From an uncultured Muribaculaceae bacterium (GTDB taxonomy: Bacteria; Bacteroidota; Bacteroidia; Bacteroidales; Muribaculaceae), in contig CAJTKG010000033.1 in the NCBI GenBank assembly GCA_910576935.1, positions 1 through 30,297 of the forward strand: DNA of 30,297 nucleotides. Reading direction: 5' to 3'. This document shows, one piece after another, positions 14,872 to 23,356 of this stretch. The notes under the pieces were generated by a model. The model made no database searches and was not told the origin of the DNA. It saw nothing but the letters and a program-made list of their open reading frames with translations. Each line of letters begins with the position of its first letter. Position 1 is the stretch's first letter. The position numbers were made by a program, and so were the translations under genes.

Positions 14872-15429
14872 ATGAAATCAGTCAATCTACACTATCTCGG
14901 ACAATCGCGCTACTGGTGGGTCGTGCTCATCGTCGGCATCCTTTTGGTTCTCGGAGGCTTTGCCTATTGGTTCTGGCCCGTACAGGGTTTTGCCGTAGCA
15001 TCACAGATTTTCGGCTGGCTACTCATTCTCGCCGGCATCGTACAACTTTGCGTGGCAGCGGGACCTGACCGCCCCAGAGGCTGGGGCTGGTGGATAGCCG
15101 GTGGTGTCATCGATATGTTTATCGGCTTCATGCTGGTGCGCAGCGTCATTCTCTCCGAAGCAGTCTTCCCCTACTTCCTCGCCTTTATCTTTATCTTCTG
15201 GGGCATCGAAGCTTTTGCCAACGCGGCCGCACGCCGTCACATCAAATACTGGTGGCTGAGCATCATCAACGGCATACTGCTATGCGTCATCGGTTTCTTC
15301 TTCCTCGAAGCAGGCTGGATCAGCGATATGTATATGGTATCGTTCCTGACCTCGATAGCATTCATCTACTGGGGTTTCACCATCGCAATCGCCTCTTATG
15401 AGATGAAACCCGCCGTAAAAGAGAAATAG
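14872..15429 (+). CDS. HdeD-family (DUF308) membrane protein
   Basis: 185 aa from the ATG at 14872 (MKSVNLHYLGQSRYWWVVLI). An in-frame start 22 codons earlier would add a Lys-rich tail unlike the family, so the shorter form is chosen. Six membrane segments arranged as three pairs of short helices are visible, with the W-x-x-x-x-x-G-I-L-x-x-x-x-G pattern repeated three times (WWVVLIVGILLVLGG; WWIAGGVIDMFIGF; WWLSIINGILLCVIGF). HdeD-type proteins are linked to acid resistance in enterobacteria; the function in Bacteroidales is not established. Divergent from the DUF2007 gene and monocistronic, ending at a strong terminator. Confidence 0.85.
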   Translation: MKSVNLHYLGQSRYWWVVLIVGILLVLGGFAYWFWPVQGFAVASQIFGWLLILAGIVQLCVAAGPDRPRGWGWWIAGGVIDMFIGFMLVRSVILSEAVFPYFLAFIFIFWGIEAFANAAARRHIKYWWLSIINGILLCVIGFFFLEAGWISDMYMVSFLTSIAFIYWGFTIAIASYEMKPAVKEK

Positions 15430-15452
15430 GCCCAACAAGATAATAAAGCATC

Positions 15453-15507
15453 GCCTGACATGCCGTCTGTCAATCATTCAGGCCGACATGTCAGGCAACT
15501 TTTTGTC
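15453..15507 (+). terminator. Terminator after the HdeD-like gene
   Basis: GCCTGACATG (15453-15462) pairs exactly with 15487-15496, followed by AACTTTTTG. The 24-base loop is long. Confidence 0.8.
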
Positions 15508-15512
15508 ATATG

Positions 15513-15544
15513 TTTTGTCATTTTCGGTTGTTTGTGTATCTTTG
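15513..15544 (+). promoter_or_regulatory. Promoter of the Trp-rich protein / FadL-like operon
   Basis: -33 TTTTG (15513-15517) and -7 TATCTTTG (15537-15544) are 19 bases apart, an almost ideal Bacteroidota promoter. Start of transcription near 15550. This argues against the in-frame ATG at 15556 and favours the ATG at 15646, with a leader of about 95 bases. Confidence 0.8.
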
Positions 15545-15645
15545 TAAATTAAACCATGACTTCTTTAACGAGTCTAATTGTTAAATTACAAAATTTCAAA
15601 CCTACAATCGAAACAATAACGACAACATTTAATAAATTCTCTCTG

Positions 15646-16803
15646 ATGACAACGCTGACAACATCACTCAAAAACCTGCTTCCGGCAATATTTCTTACGG
15701 CAACCCTTACCGGCATCGCCCAAGGATATTATGACGACGACATATATTATAATCCCAAAGAAGAAAAAGCCGTCAAACAACAAAAGAAGCAACAGAAGGC
15801 GGTAAGCTACTACCACCTCGACAACAAGCGCGGTGGTGGTGACTATCAGCCGGCCGACACATATGCCCCGACCGACAATCCTCTCAATGTCGATATCGAC
15901 GAGTATAATCGCCGGGGGCAGTTTCTTGTGTCTGACAGCGTTGTATCTGACAGTTCGCGTATAAACGAGTTTGAATATACACGCCGCATCGAGCAGTTCC
16001 ACAATCCCAACATAGTCACGGGGTCAGACGACAGCGACCTGCAGGAATACTACTATACAGCCCAACAGCAGCCCGTCGACATAAACGTCTATGTAATCGA
16101 CAATCCGTGGTCATGGCGCTACAGCAATCCATGGTATTGGAACAGCTGGGGCCCGTCATGGGGATGGAGCTGGGGATGGAACTCATGGTACTGGGATCCT
16201 TACTTCTCATGGTCATGGGGCTATCCCGGATGGGGACCGGCATGGAGCTGGGGTCCGTCGTGGGGTTATCCCGGATGGGGTGGATGCTGGCATCCCGGCC
16301 ACGGTCCGTCATGGGGCGGCTCACACGCATGGCGTCCGAGTTCGCCCGGCGCATCGCGTCCCCACCGTCCGTCAAACGGCTCGATGGCTACTCACCGTCC
16401 CGGCAATTATACACCCGGCTCAGCCTCGTCAGGCTCTTATGCCCGTCCCGGCAATATGGGCCGCGGCCGTCAACCCGGAGGCGCCTACTCGGGCTACCGG
16501 CCCGGTAATTCTTCACGCCCGGGCTCTTATGCCCCCGGCAACAGCGGCGGCTCAAACCATAACGGCGCCTCAAACGGCTCTGTCAATCTAAACCGCGGCC
16601 GCGGTAACAGCACCGGCAATTCCAACTCATATAACCAAGGCTCAAACCGCCGCAACTCACAGCCTTCATACAACCGACAGAACGGCAGCGGTTCGAGCTG
16701 GCGTCAGAGCGGTGGCGGAGGTGGCAGCCGCGGCATGTCGGGATCGCACGGCGGAGGTGGCGGCAGTCGCGGTGGAAGCGGCGGCGGCCGAGGAAGACGC
16801 TGA
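15646..16803 (+). CDS. Secreted Trp/Gly/Ser/Arg-rich low-complexity protein ('vitellogenin-like' of Bacteroidales)
   Basis: 385 aa from ATG 15646, which gives a proper signal peptide (MTTLTTSLKNLLPAIFLTATL, cleavage after TGIAQG or so); an in-frame start at 15556 would sit almost on the transcription start. The mature N-terminal part is acidic and Tyr-rich (YYDDDIYYNPKEEK). The middle is extremely Trp-rich with repeats of W-G-x-S-W-G and S-W-G-Y-P-G-W-G (about 160-225). The C-terminal half is basic, Pro/Gly/Ser/Asn/Arg-rich (H-R-P, Y-x-P-G-N), ending in GGGGGSRGGSGGGRGRR-type sequence. From memory, similar Bacteroidales proteins are annotated as vitellogenin II precursors and sit before a FadL-type gene, as here (58 bases). 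Likely intrinsically disordered and surface- or periplasm-located. No enzymatic motif. Confidence 0.8.
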   Translation: MTTLTTSLKNLLPAIFLTATLTGIAQGYYDDDIYYNPKEEKAVKQQKKQQKAVSYYHLDNKRGGGDYQPADTYAPTDNPLNVDIDEYNRRGQFLVSDSVVSDSSRINEFEYTRRIEQFHNPNIVTGSDDSDLQEYYYTAQQQPVDINVYVIDNPWSWRYSNPWYWNSWGPSWGWSWGWNSWYWDPYFSWSWGYPGWGPAWSWGPSWGYPGWGGCWHPGHGPSWGGSHAWRPSSPGASRPHRPSNGSMATHRPGNYTPGSASSGSYARPGNMGRGRQPGGAYSGYRPGNSSRPGSYAPGNSGGSNHNGASNGSVNLNRGRGNSTGNSNSYNQGSNRRNSQPSYNRQNGSGSSWRQSGGGGGSRGMSGSHGGGGGSRGGSGGGRGRR

Positions 16804-16861
16804 TAAGGCCATACAGAACCGTCTTAGTTCGACATAAAACAGTTTCAATTATTTAGGCATT

Positions 16862-18475
16862 ATGAAAAAGATTATATTAGCATCAATGATAGCGTCGCTC
16901 CCGGCTATGGCTATGGCACAGAGCACAGTCGACGCATATGCCATATCGCAGAACGAGATGCGAGGCACAGCCCGCTTCATGTCTATGGGCGGCGCTTTCA
17001 CCGCCCTCGGCGGTGACCTGTCGACCCTCGGACAGAATCCCGCCGGCATAGGCGTATACCGCAGCAGCGAATTCGGCGCCACCCTCGACATCAACATGCG
17101 CGGCTACAAGACTGCGACATCAATGGGCTCGTCGAAAGACAGCCAGACAAAAGCATTCTGCAACAACTTCGGATATATCGGCACAGCCCTTCTCGACGGT
17201 GCTCTGAAATCATTCAACTGGGGCGCGTCATACGGACGCCGCGCTTCATTCGACCGCATAATCAACGGCGCGAATATGCCCACACAGACATCGATGACCA
17301 ACTACGTCGCCGGTTTCAGCTCAGGTTATTCGCCCGAGATCCTCGGATTTGCAGACGGATACAATCCCTATCAGGACTCTGACGCCGACTGGATGAGCAT
17401 TCTGGCCTATAACAGCTTCATGATCAACCCTGTGCCCGGAGGTGAAAACACATACGCCGGTCTGTTCCAGAACGGCACTACCGCCGACGCCATGTATACC
17501 GTCAGAGAACACGGTTATGTTGACGAATACAACTTCGACCTCGGCGGCAATGTCAACGACGTTGTCTACTGGGGCATCGGCTTCGGCATAACCGACCTTA
17601 GCTACTGGAAAGACTCATACTACAGCGAGAGCCTTGAAAACGCCTACATACCCAGCGTGGCAGGCATGGCCACAGGCAACGCTGGCTTCGATCTCTACAA
17701 CAGCAAGCACATCAGCGGCAGCGGATGGAACTTCAAGGCCGGCGTCATCGTCAAGCCCATCCCCGAACTTCGCCTCGGCTTCGCCATACACACCCCGACA
17801 TGGTATAAACTGACACACCGCTACCAGGCCAGTGTCGACTACTATAGCTATTATAATCCCAATATCGCCGAAAGCGACCGCAATCCCATCACCAACGGAG
17901 ACAAGCCGGAATATACCGACGAAGCCGCTTTTGACTCACGCATCAACACTCCCTGGCGCTTCATGATCGGCGCAGCCGCTGTCATCGGCAACCAGGCCAT
18001 CGTCAGCGTAGACTACGAGCGCGTAGCTTTCAACGATATGAGAGTCAAATATAGCGACGGCGGCTATTATGGCGACTTTGTCAACGACGATGCTGTCGAA
18101 AACAACATCAAAGACAGTTTCAAGGGTTCTAACATCGTACGCGTCGGACTCGAATATCGCGTCACACCTCAGTTCAGCCTACGCGCCGGCTACAACGTCG
18201 AAGCGTCGAACGTCAAAAGCAATGCCGCTAACGGCACGACCGAGATGCTGACATCCGGCACAGATCCAAGCTATTCGCTCGATAAGACAACCCAGTATAT
18301 CAGTTTCGGTCTGGGCTACCGCTATCAGGCGTTCTACATCGACGCGGCCTATGTATACAAAAACCGCAAAAGCACCTTCCACGCCTACCCCGACTTCAAC
18401 GGCTATGCCGCTCCGACGGCCGACGTCACCGACAGCAACAACTCTATTGTCATTTCGGCCGGATTTAAATTCTGA
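16862..18475 (+). CDS. FadL/TodX (OmpP1)-type outer-membrane protein, annotated in relatives as hemin receptor
   Basis: 537 aa. A signal peptide (MKKIILASMIASLPAMAMA, cleavage at residue 19) is followed by the conserved start of the family: DAYAISQNEMRGTARFMSMGG, then FTALGGDLSTLGQNPAGIGVY, matching the N-P-A-G signature of FadL/OmpP1 proteins. A barrel with alternating aromatic strands ends in ISAGFKF (C-terminal Phe). Known: relatives carry hydrophobic compounds through the outer membrane; the 'hemin receptor' label common in Bacteroidales is weakly supported. In operon with the Trp-rich protein. Confidence 0.88.
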   Translation: MKKIILASMIASLPAMAMAQSTVDAYAISQNEMRGTARFMSMGGAFTALGGDLSTLGQNPAGIGVYRSSEFGATLDINMRGYKTATSMGSSKDSQTKAFCNNFGYIGTALLDGALKSFNWGASYGRRASFDRIINGANMPTQTSMTNYVAGFSSGYSPEILGFADGYNPYQDSDADWMSILAYNSFMINPVPGGENTYAGLFQNGTTADAMYTVREHGYVDEYNFDLGGNVNDVVYWGIGFGITDLSYWKDSYYSESLENAYIPSVAGMATGNAGFDLYNSKHISGSGWNFKAGVIVKPIPELRLGFAIHTPTWYKLTHRYQASVDYYSYYNPNIAESDRNPITNGDKPEYTDEAAFDSRINTPWRFMIGAAAVIGNQAIVSVDYERVAFNDMRVKYSDGGYYGDFVNDDAVENNIKDSFKGSNIVRVGLEYRVTPQFSLRAGYNVEASNVKSNAANGTTEMLTSGTDPSYSLDKTTQYISFGLGYRYQAFYIDAAYVYKNRKSTFHAYPDFNGYAAPTADVTDSNNSIVISAGFKF

Positions 18476-18502
18476 CCTCTGATTTTTTTTACTAACTTTA
18501 TA

Positions 18503-18541
18503 GCCGTGAAACGATGTGTATTCCACACATCATTTCACGGC
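18503..18541 (+). promoter_or_regulatory. Strong hairpin directly before the helicase start codon
   Basis: GCCGTGAAACGATGTGT (18503-18519) pairs with 18525-18541 with one C/A mismatch, 5-base loop ATTCC. It ends six bases before the ATG at 18548. It is followed by CTTTCT, not a clean T-run, so it could be the terminator of the FadL operon, a leader structure controlling the helicase, or both. A near-match -7 box TAACTTTA (18493-18500) would start transcripts right at the hairpin. Confidence 0.6.
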
Positions 18542-18547
18542 CTTTCT

Positions 18548-20542
18548 ATGGACAACAAACAGTTTGACACAGACAATCCCGAATTTCAGAACGTCATGCG
18601 GCTTATCGACACCACAAGCCGTTCGGTCTTTATGACCGGTAAAGCCGGCACCGGCAAATCAACATTTCTGAAACACATAACCGCCAACACATCAAAGAAA
18701 CACATTGTGCTGGCTCCCACAGGCATCGCCGCAGTCAACGTCGGCGGACAGACTCTTCATTCCTTTTTCAGAATACCGTTCAAACCGCTGATGCCCGATG
18801 ACCCCGATCTGGCGGAAAAAGTATTGAAGAAACGTCTGAAATACTCGTCGGAAAAAGTCAGGCTCATCAAAGATCTCGAACTCATCGTCATCGACGAGAT
18901 ATCAATGGTGCGGGCCGACATCATCGACTTCATCGACAAAATACTGCGTCTTTATTCCGGCAACCGACGCAAACCTTTCGGCGGCAAACAGCTGCTGCTT
19001 GTCGGCGACATCTTCCAGCTCGAGCCCGTTGTCACCGGCGACATGCGCGACATACTCCGGCGTGTCTACCCGGCATGCTACTTTTTCAACGCCAAGGTTT
19101 TCAACGACTTCTCACCAATATCCATAGAACTGAAAAAGGTCTACCGCCAGAACGACGCCGACTTTGTCGCCCTACTCGACCGCGTCAGGAGCGGCAATCC
19201 TACACCGAACGACATAGCACTGATAAACAGCCGTGTGGGCAATGACACCATCAGTGATGAGGGCCGCATGAAAATGACAATCGCAACACGCCGCGAGATG
19301 GTCGACCATATCAACGAAAGCCGTCTCGCCGCACTAAAGACGCCCGAACGCATCTATCATGGCATCATAAAAGGCGATTTCCCGATGAATGCCGTCCCGA
19401 CAGACATTGAGCTGACTCTCAAAGAGGGTGCGCAGGTCGTCTTCGTCAAGAACGACCCCGACAAAAGGTGGGTCAACGGCTCTCTCGGCATAATCGAAGA
19501 AGCTACAGACGTTGATATAGCCGTGCGTCTCGAAAACGGCGAACGTCACAGCATCGAACCCGAAAAATGGGGCAACATCATCTATCGTTACGACGAAGAC
19601 AGCGGTAAAGTCAGCGAGGAAGAAATAGGCAGTTTCACACAATATCCCGTCAAACTCGCGTGGGCCCTGACAATACACAAAAGTCAGGGGCTCACATTCG
19701 ATAATGTCGTCATCGACGTCGGCCGCGGCGCATTCAGCGGCGGCCAAAGCTATGTCGCACTAAGCCGCTGCACGAGCCTCGAGGGCATAAGACTGCTCAG
19801 CACCATCAACGAGCGCGACATATTTGTCAACCCGGCAATCGAGCGTTTCAGTCACAGCTTCAACGATGTCAACCGCATTGACGCCGCCATCTCGGCCTCA
19901 CTCGCCAAAGCCGCCTATCGCGACGCGGCGGATGCGTTCGACCGACGCGATTGGCGCGCCGCCGCCTCATGCCTGTGCGACGCCGTCGGGCTGCGCAACG
20001 ACCTGTCATCAGATGCCGCGCCGCGTCTGATAGCCCGCAAGCTCACGATTGTCGACCGGCTACAGGCCGAAATCGACCGTCTCAACGGCCTGCTCGATGA
20101 AGACCGCCGGCGCTTCGCCGTACTCGCATCAGAATATGTCACACTGGGCGACGATTGCTCTCGCGAAGGATGGGACATCAACGCCGCCATAGCCAACTAT
20201 GACAAAGCCATCACGCTCGACCCCGGCAGCACAGCCGCCTATATCGGCAAAGCCCGGGCACTCTTCGCCGACGGCGACTGCGAGACGGCTGTCGACTGTC
20301 TCAACCGCGCCGTCGACATAGACCCAACCGACTGGAAGGCCCTCTACGAACTCGGCATTTATTACCTCGGCGCCGGACGGCTGCCCGAAGCTCTCGAACG
20401 CCTCCTGACGGCCGCAGACCGCCGCGACGACATAGCCGAAGTCCACGTCGCCATCGCTGACGTATATGAGACCGTCGGCGACACAAAGATGGCTCGCAGA
20501 CACCGCACACGCGCCCGCAGCCTCAAGAAAGGAAAACCTTGA
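18548..20542 (+). CDS. Pif1-like SF1 helicase with C-terminal TPR domain
   Basis: 664 aa from ATG 18548 (MDNKQFDTDNPEFQNVMRLI); the in-frame ATG at 18506 lies inside the hairpin and is rejected. Walker A GKAGTGKST at 31-39, APTGIAAVNVGG at 56-67, the T-x-H-S-F-F motif, Walker B IVIDEISMV at 113-121, GDIFQLEPV near 147-155, the Y-R-Q motif III region, and a C-terminal helicase motif WALTIHKSQGLTFDNV near 382, then YVALSRC. These identify a Pif1/RecD-like 5'-3' DNA helicase. From about 480 on, a coiled region (IDRLNGLLDEDRRRF) leads to three or more TPRs (AIANYDKAITLDPGSTAAY; AVDCLNRAVDIDPTDWKALYE; ALERLLTAADRRDD). The TPR tail suggests a partner-binding role. Its stop is 6 bases from the convergent MATE gene. 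Confidence 0.92.
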   Translation: MDNKQFDTDNPEFQNVMRLIDTTSRSVFMTGKAGTGKSTFLKHITANTSKKHIVLAPTGIAAVNVGGQTLHSFFRIPFKPLMPDDPDLAEKVLKKRLKYSSEKVRLIKDLELIVIDEISMVRADIIDFIDKILRLYSGNRRKPFGGKQLLLVGDIFQLEPVVTGDMRDILRRVYPACYFFNAKVFNDFSPISIELKKVYRQNDADFVALLDRVRSGNPTPNDIALINSRVGNDTISDEGRMKMTIATRREMVDHINESRLAALKTPERIYHGIIKGDFPMNAVPTDIELTLKEGAQVVFVKNDPDKRWVNGSLGIIEEATDVDIAVRLENGERHSIEPEKWGNIIYRYDEDSGKVSEEEIGSFTQYPVKLAWALTIHKSQGLTFDNVVIDVGRGAFSGGQSYVALSRCTSLEGIRLLSTINERDIFVNPAIERFSHSFNDVNRIDAAISASLAKAAYRDAADAFDRRDWRAAASCLCDAVGLRNDLSSDAAPRLIARKLTIVDRLQAEIDRLNGLLDEDRRRFAVLASEYVTLGDDCSREGWDINAAIANYDKAITLDPGSTAAYIGKARALFADGDCETAVDCLNRAVDIDPTDWKALYELGIYYLGAGRLPEALERLLTAADRRDDIAEVHVAIADVYETVGDTKMARRHRTRARSLKKGKP

Positions 20543-20548
20543 TTTACA

Positions 20549-21910
20549 CTACTTTCTCACGGGCAGAACGCGACGCGAGATGCGGAAAAAGGCGATGAGA
20601 ACGGCGATACCGGTCACGGTCCATGTCACAGGATAAATAATCATAAGGAGCCCGAAGTCGGCAAAATGATTGGCACTGGCCCAGACCCACAGCAGACGCA
20701 GCACACAGGTGCCGAAAATCGTCAGCACGGCCGGCGTCATAGAATAACCGATACCGCGAAGCGACGCGCCGGCAATCTCATAGCTACAGGCTACAAATTG
20801 AAATATCAGCACGACGGTAATTCGCGTGGCTGCATATTCAACCACCTCGGCAGTCGACGTGAAGACAGAGATGAAAAAGTCCTTGTTTAACGCAACCACA
20901 GCATTGAGAGTCAGCGACATCGCAACGGCATATACCATGCCGACGCGGAACACGCGCCTACAGCGCTCATAATTGCCGGCACCGAAATTCTGACCGGTGA
21001 ACGCCACAACGGCCTGCACAAAAGCACTGATAATAAAGTAGCTGTAGAATTCATAATTTATCGCTGCCGCAGAACCTGCCACAGCCTGTGAACCGAAACT
21101 GTTGATGGCCGACTGTATGAAGACGTTTGAAATCGAGAAGACAACACCCTGGATACCTGCCGGCAGACCTATCTGGAGAATCTTGGCTATCTCGCTGTGT
21201 GTTGCCCTGACTTTCAAATAATTGAGTCTAAAAGGGTCTTTTGTGTGATTGAGAATCCACGCCAGCATGGCCGAACTGACAATATTGGCCGCCACAGTGC
21301 CTAAAGCGACTCCGGCGACACCCATCTCGAAAACGATCACAAGCACAAGATTGAGTATGACATTGACAATACCGCCGGCGACAAGGGCATAAAAGGGATT
21401 GCGTGTGTCACCGCGGCTTCGCATGATGGCCGAACTGAAGTTATAGATCATCATGAACGGGAAACCGAGAGAGACAATCTTTAGATAGCCCGCCGCCTCG
21501 TCGATGACATCGTCGGGCGTACCGAGCAGTGCGAGTATCGGCTCGGCCACGGTAAGACCGACAGCCATCATCAGCACACCGCTTATTAGAGCGAGCGCCC
21601 CGGCTGTCGACACCGCTTTTTTGATTCCCGACTCGTTACCCCGGCCTATATAGTTTGCTATGACCACGTTGGCACCAAGCGAGATGCCGACAAAAAGGTT
21701 GACTATCAAACCAATGACCGGTCCATTGCTACCCACGGCGGCCAAGGCCATACTGTCGGCAAAACGTCCGACGACAGCCATGTCTACAGAATTGAATGAT
21801 TGCTGAAGCATACCGCTGGCTATCAGCGGCAGAGCAAACAAAAATATGTTTTTATAAAGACCGCCCGACAACATGTCTATGCCGCCGGTGGCTACTCTGT
21901 TTTTTCCCAT
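20549..21910 (-). CDS. MATE-family multidrug/Na+ or H+ antiporter
   Basis: 453 aa, the usual length. About twelve membrane segments in two related halves; the start FLFALPLIASGMLQQSFNSV, then DMAVVGRFADSMALAAVGSN and a conserved IMRSRGDTRNPFYALVAGGI match the MATE family, with second-half features GIQGVVFSISNVFIQSAINS and GQNFGAGNYERCRRVFR. Sits in the inner membrane and exports organic cations or metabolites in exchange for ions; substrate not predictable. Met1 or Met13 could be the start. It lies 63 bases after the outer-membrane protein gene on the same strand and has its own -7 box there. Confidence 0.92.
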   Translation of the reverse strand: MGKNRVATGGIDMLSGGLYKNIFLFALPLIASGMLQQSFNSVDMAVVGRFADSMALAAVGSNGPVIGLIVNLFVGISLGANVVIANYIGRGNESGIKKAVSTAGALALISGVLMMAVGLTVAEPILALLGTPDDVIDEAAGYLKIVSLGFPFMMIYNFSSAIMRSRGDTRNPFYALVAGGIVNVILNLVLVIVFEMGVAGVALGTVAANIVSSAMLAWILNHTKDPFRLNYLKVRATHSEIAKILQIGLPAGIQGVVFSISNVFIQSAINSFGSQAVAGSAAAINYEFYSYFIISAFVQAVVAFTGQNFGAGNYERCRRVFRVGMVYAVAMSLTLNAVVALNKDFFISVFTSTAEVVEYAATRITVVLIFQFVACSYEIAGASLRGIGYSMTPAVLTIFGTCVLRLLWVWASANHFADFGLLMIIYPVTWTVTGIAVLIAFFRISRRVLPVRK

Positions 21911-21935
21911 AGGATGCAGATTACCTTAGACTCCG

Positions 21936-21943
21936 CAAATTTA
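21936..21943 (-). promoter_or_regulatory. -7 box for the MATE gene
   Basis: The minus strand reads TAAATTTG, an exact TAnnTTTG match, 26 bases before the ATG. No clear -33, so promoter strength is uncertain. Confidence 0.45.
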
Positions 21944-21973
21944 CAAAATAATCTGCGCTCCTATCCCTATTTT

Positions 21974-22606
21974 TTAGAAATTATAGCCCAATGCCACGCC
22001 GAAGCTGTTGCGATACATCTTGAACGGCTTGTTGTCGCTACCGTAACGTGCAAGTGGAGTCAGGCCTACTCCGCCGCTGAGGCCGAGATAATAATGGTCG
22101 GCAAAACGTACTTTCAACCCGAAACCCCATTGGAGATCAAAGCGTTTCCACCCACGGTCGAACAGATTGGCCGATGTTGCGGGCTCAGGTCCTTCGAAAT
22201 CGGGTAGTGTGTGTTCGCGTGCGGTGATATTGAAGTTGAGCCACGGACCGGTAAATATGCCGATTGTCAGATTGTCAAGCACATCAAAGTCATAGCCCAC
22301 GTTGACCGGTAATCTAAGACCGAGGTTGCGCACCGACCCGTCATAGAGGTGACCGTCAATCTCAAACGGTTTTACACCCATGGTATTATAGAAAAACATC
22401 AGACCGGGCTCGAAATAAAACCGTTTATAGACAGGTTGATTATAGATCGCTCCCACCGAAAAGCCCGAGCCGTTCTTATAGACACCCCCGCTGTGCGACG
22501 GCACTGTGATATCCATGAAAAGTCGTGCGCCAAAATACGGAGCACCGGCTATCGCCGTCATTGAAGCTACAGAAGCGAGCACACTTATTATAAGCTTTTT
22601 GAACAT
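21974..22606 (-). CDS. Small outer-membrane beta-barrel protein (OMP_b-brl / PorT-like)
   Basis: 210 aa. Signal peptide MFKKLIISVLASVASMTAIA, then alternating strands with aromatic girdle (YFGARLFMDITVPSH, FYFEPGLMFFYNTMGV, LRLPVNVGYDFDVLDNLTIG, YYLGLSGGVGLTPLARYG) ending in FGVALGYNF, the C-terminal Phe of outer-membrane barrels. The 'Y/FEPGL-x-F...LPVNxxY' layout is typical of Bacteroidota porin-family/PorT-like 8-strand barrels. Specific role unknown. It lies upstream of the MATE gene and diverges from the ThiE-like operon. Confidence 0.85.
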   Translation of the reverse strand: MFKKLIISVLASVASMTAIAGAPYFGARLFMDITVPSHSGGVYKNGSGFSVGAIYNQPVYKRFYFEPGLMFFYNTMGVKPFEIDGHLYDGSVRNLGLRLPVNVGYDFDVLDNLTIGIFTGPWLNFNITAREHTLPDFEGPEPATSANLFDRGWKRFDLQWGFGLKVRFADHYYLGLSGGVGLTPLARYGSDNKPFKMYRNSFGVALGYNF

Positions 22607-22713
22607 GATATTCTTGAGTTTGAAACGTTATAGATTCCTACTATTACAATAATAATTATAAACATTGGTTATCGTCTCATTGTTGCCAATATGAGTCTGA
22701 TTTAACAAATCGG

Positions 22714-22744
22714 CTTGCGATTTGAATAAGAATGATTAAATTTG
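22714..22744 (+). promoter_or_regulatory. Promoter of the ThiE-like/NfeD/KdsB operon
   Basis: The -7 box TAAATTTG at 22737-22744 is an exact match; a weak -33 CTTG at 22714-22717 lies 19 bases upstream. It overlaps the in-frame ATG at 22732, so translation must start later, at the ATG at 22765. Confidence 0.65.
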
Positions 22745-22764
22745 CACTTACAAGATTTCAACTT

Positions 22765-23352
22765 ATGTTACAGTTTATCGCCGAATCCAACGAAAGATAT
22801 TCGATTGCCGAAACCGTCCAGATGGCAATCGAGGGCGGTTGCCGCTGGATCGAGTTACATATGCCCGACAGCGACGACAGCGAGATAAGAGAAACCGCTT
22901 CGGAGCTAATACCGCTCTGCCGCGAATCGGGAGTATTTCTCACTATTGAAAACCGTCCGGGACTTGCGCGTGAACTCGGGCTACACGGCGTCGTAATGAC
23001 CTCGCTCTCGACAACGGCGCTAAAATTCCGTGAAGATCTCGGCCCTGAAGCCATCATAGGCCTGCGCGTTGCCACAACACCGGCTGTCGCAGCCATTCAG
23101 AATGCCGACATCGATTATGTCACGCTGCCCCCCGATATGCCTGTCAGCGCTATAACACAGTTTATGGAGGAGCTACGTCCGACGGGCATAACGACTCCGG
23201 TCGTGGCAACCGGAGACATCAACCTCGAAAACGCCGCCGCCTATATGGCTACAGGCATCTCGGGCGTGGCGACCGCCGCACCGGCCTATGCCAAAGACCC
23301 TGTCGAATATACTTCAAGACTTATAGAAGCCCTCGAGAAAAGCAAATGCTGA
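22765..23352 (+). CDS. ThiE/TenI-like TIM-barrel protein, active-site residues degenerate
   Basis: 195 aa from ATG 22765 (MLQFIAESNERYSIAETVQM). The fold of thiamine-phosphate synthases is recognisable: A-I-E-G-G-C-R-W-I-E-L after the first helix, V-F-L-T-I-E-N-R near 60, G-L-H-G-V near 77, I-G-L-R-V-A-T near 100, D-Y-V-T-L-P near 115, VVATGDINLENAAAYMATGI near 150. But positions that normally read Q-L-R-x-K, N-D-x-x-x-x-A and H-L-G-Q-x-D are here E-L-H-M-P, E-N-R-P-G-L-A and V-V-M-T-S, so the substrate and metal-binding residues are missing. It may be a non-thiamine paralogue. First gene of the operon; 4 bases before the flippase-like gene. Confidence 0.68.
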   Translation: MLQFIAESNERYSIAETVQMAIEGGCRWIELHMPDSDDSEIRETASELIPLCRESGVFLTIENRPGLARELGLHGVVMTSLSTTALKFREDLGPEAIIGLRVATTPAVAAIQNADIDYVTLPPDMPVSAITQFMEELRPTGITTPVVATGDINLENAAAYMATGISGVATAAPAYAKDPVEYTSRLIEALEKSKC

Positions 23353-23356
23353 AAAG

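Noticed and set aside
21800..22207. 135-aa rightward frame across the MATE/OMP junction
   Set aside because: Antisense to two well-supported genes, no recognizable features.
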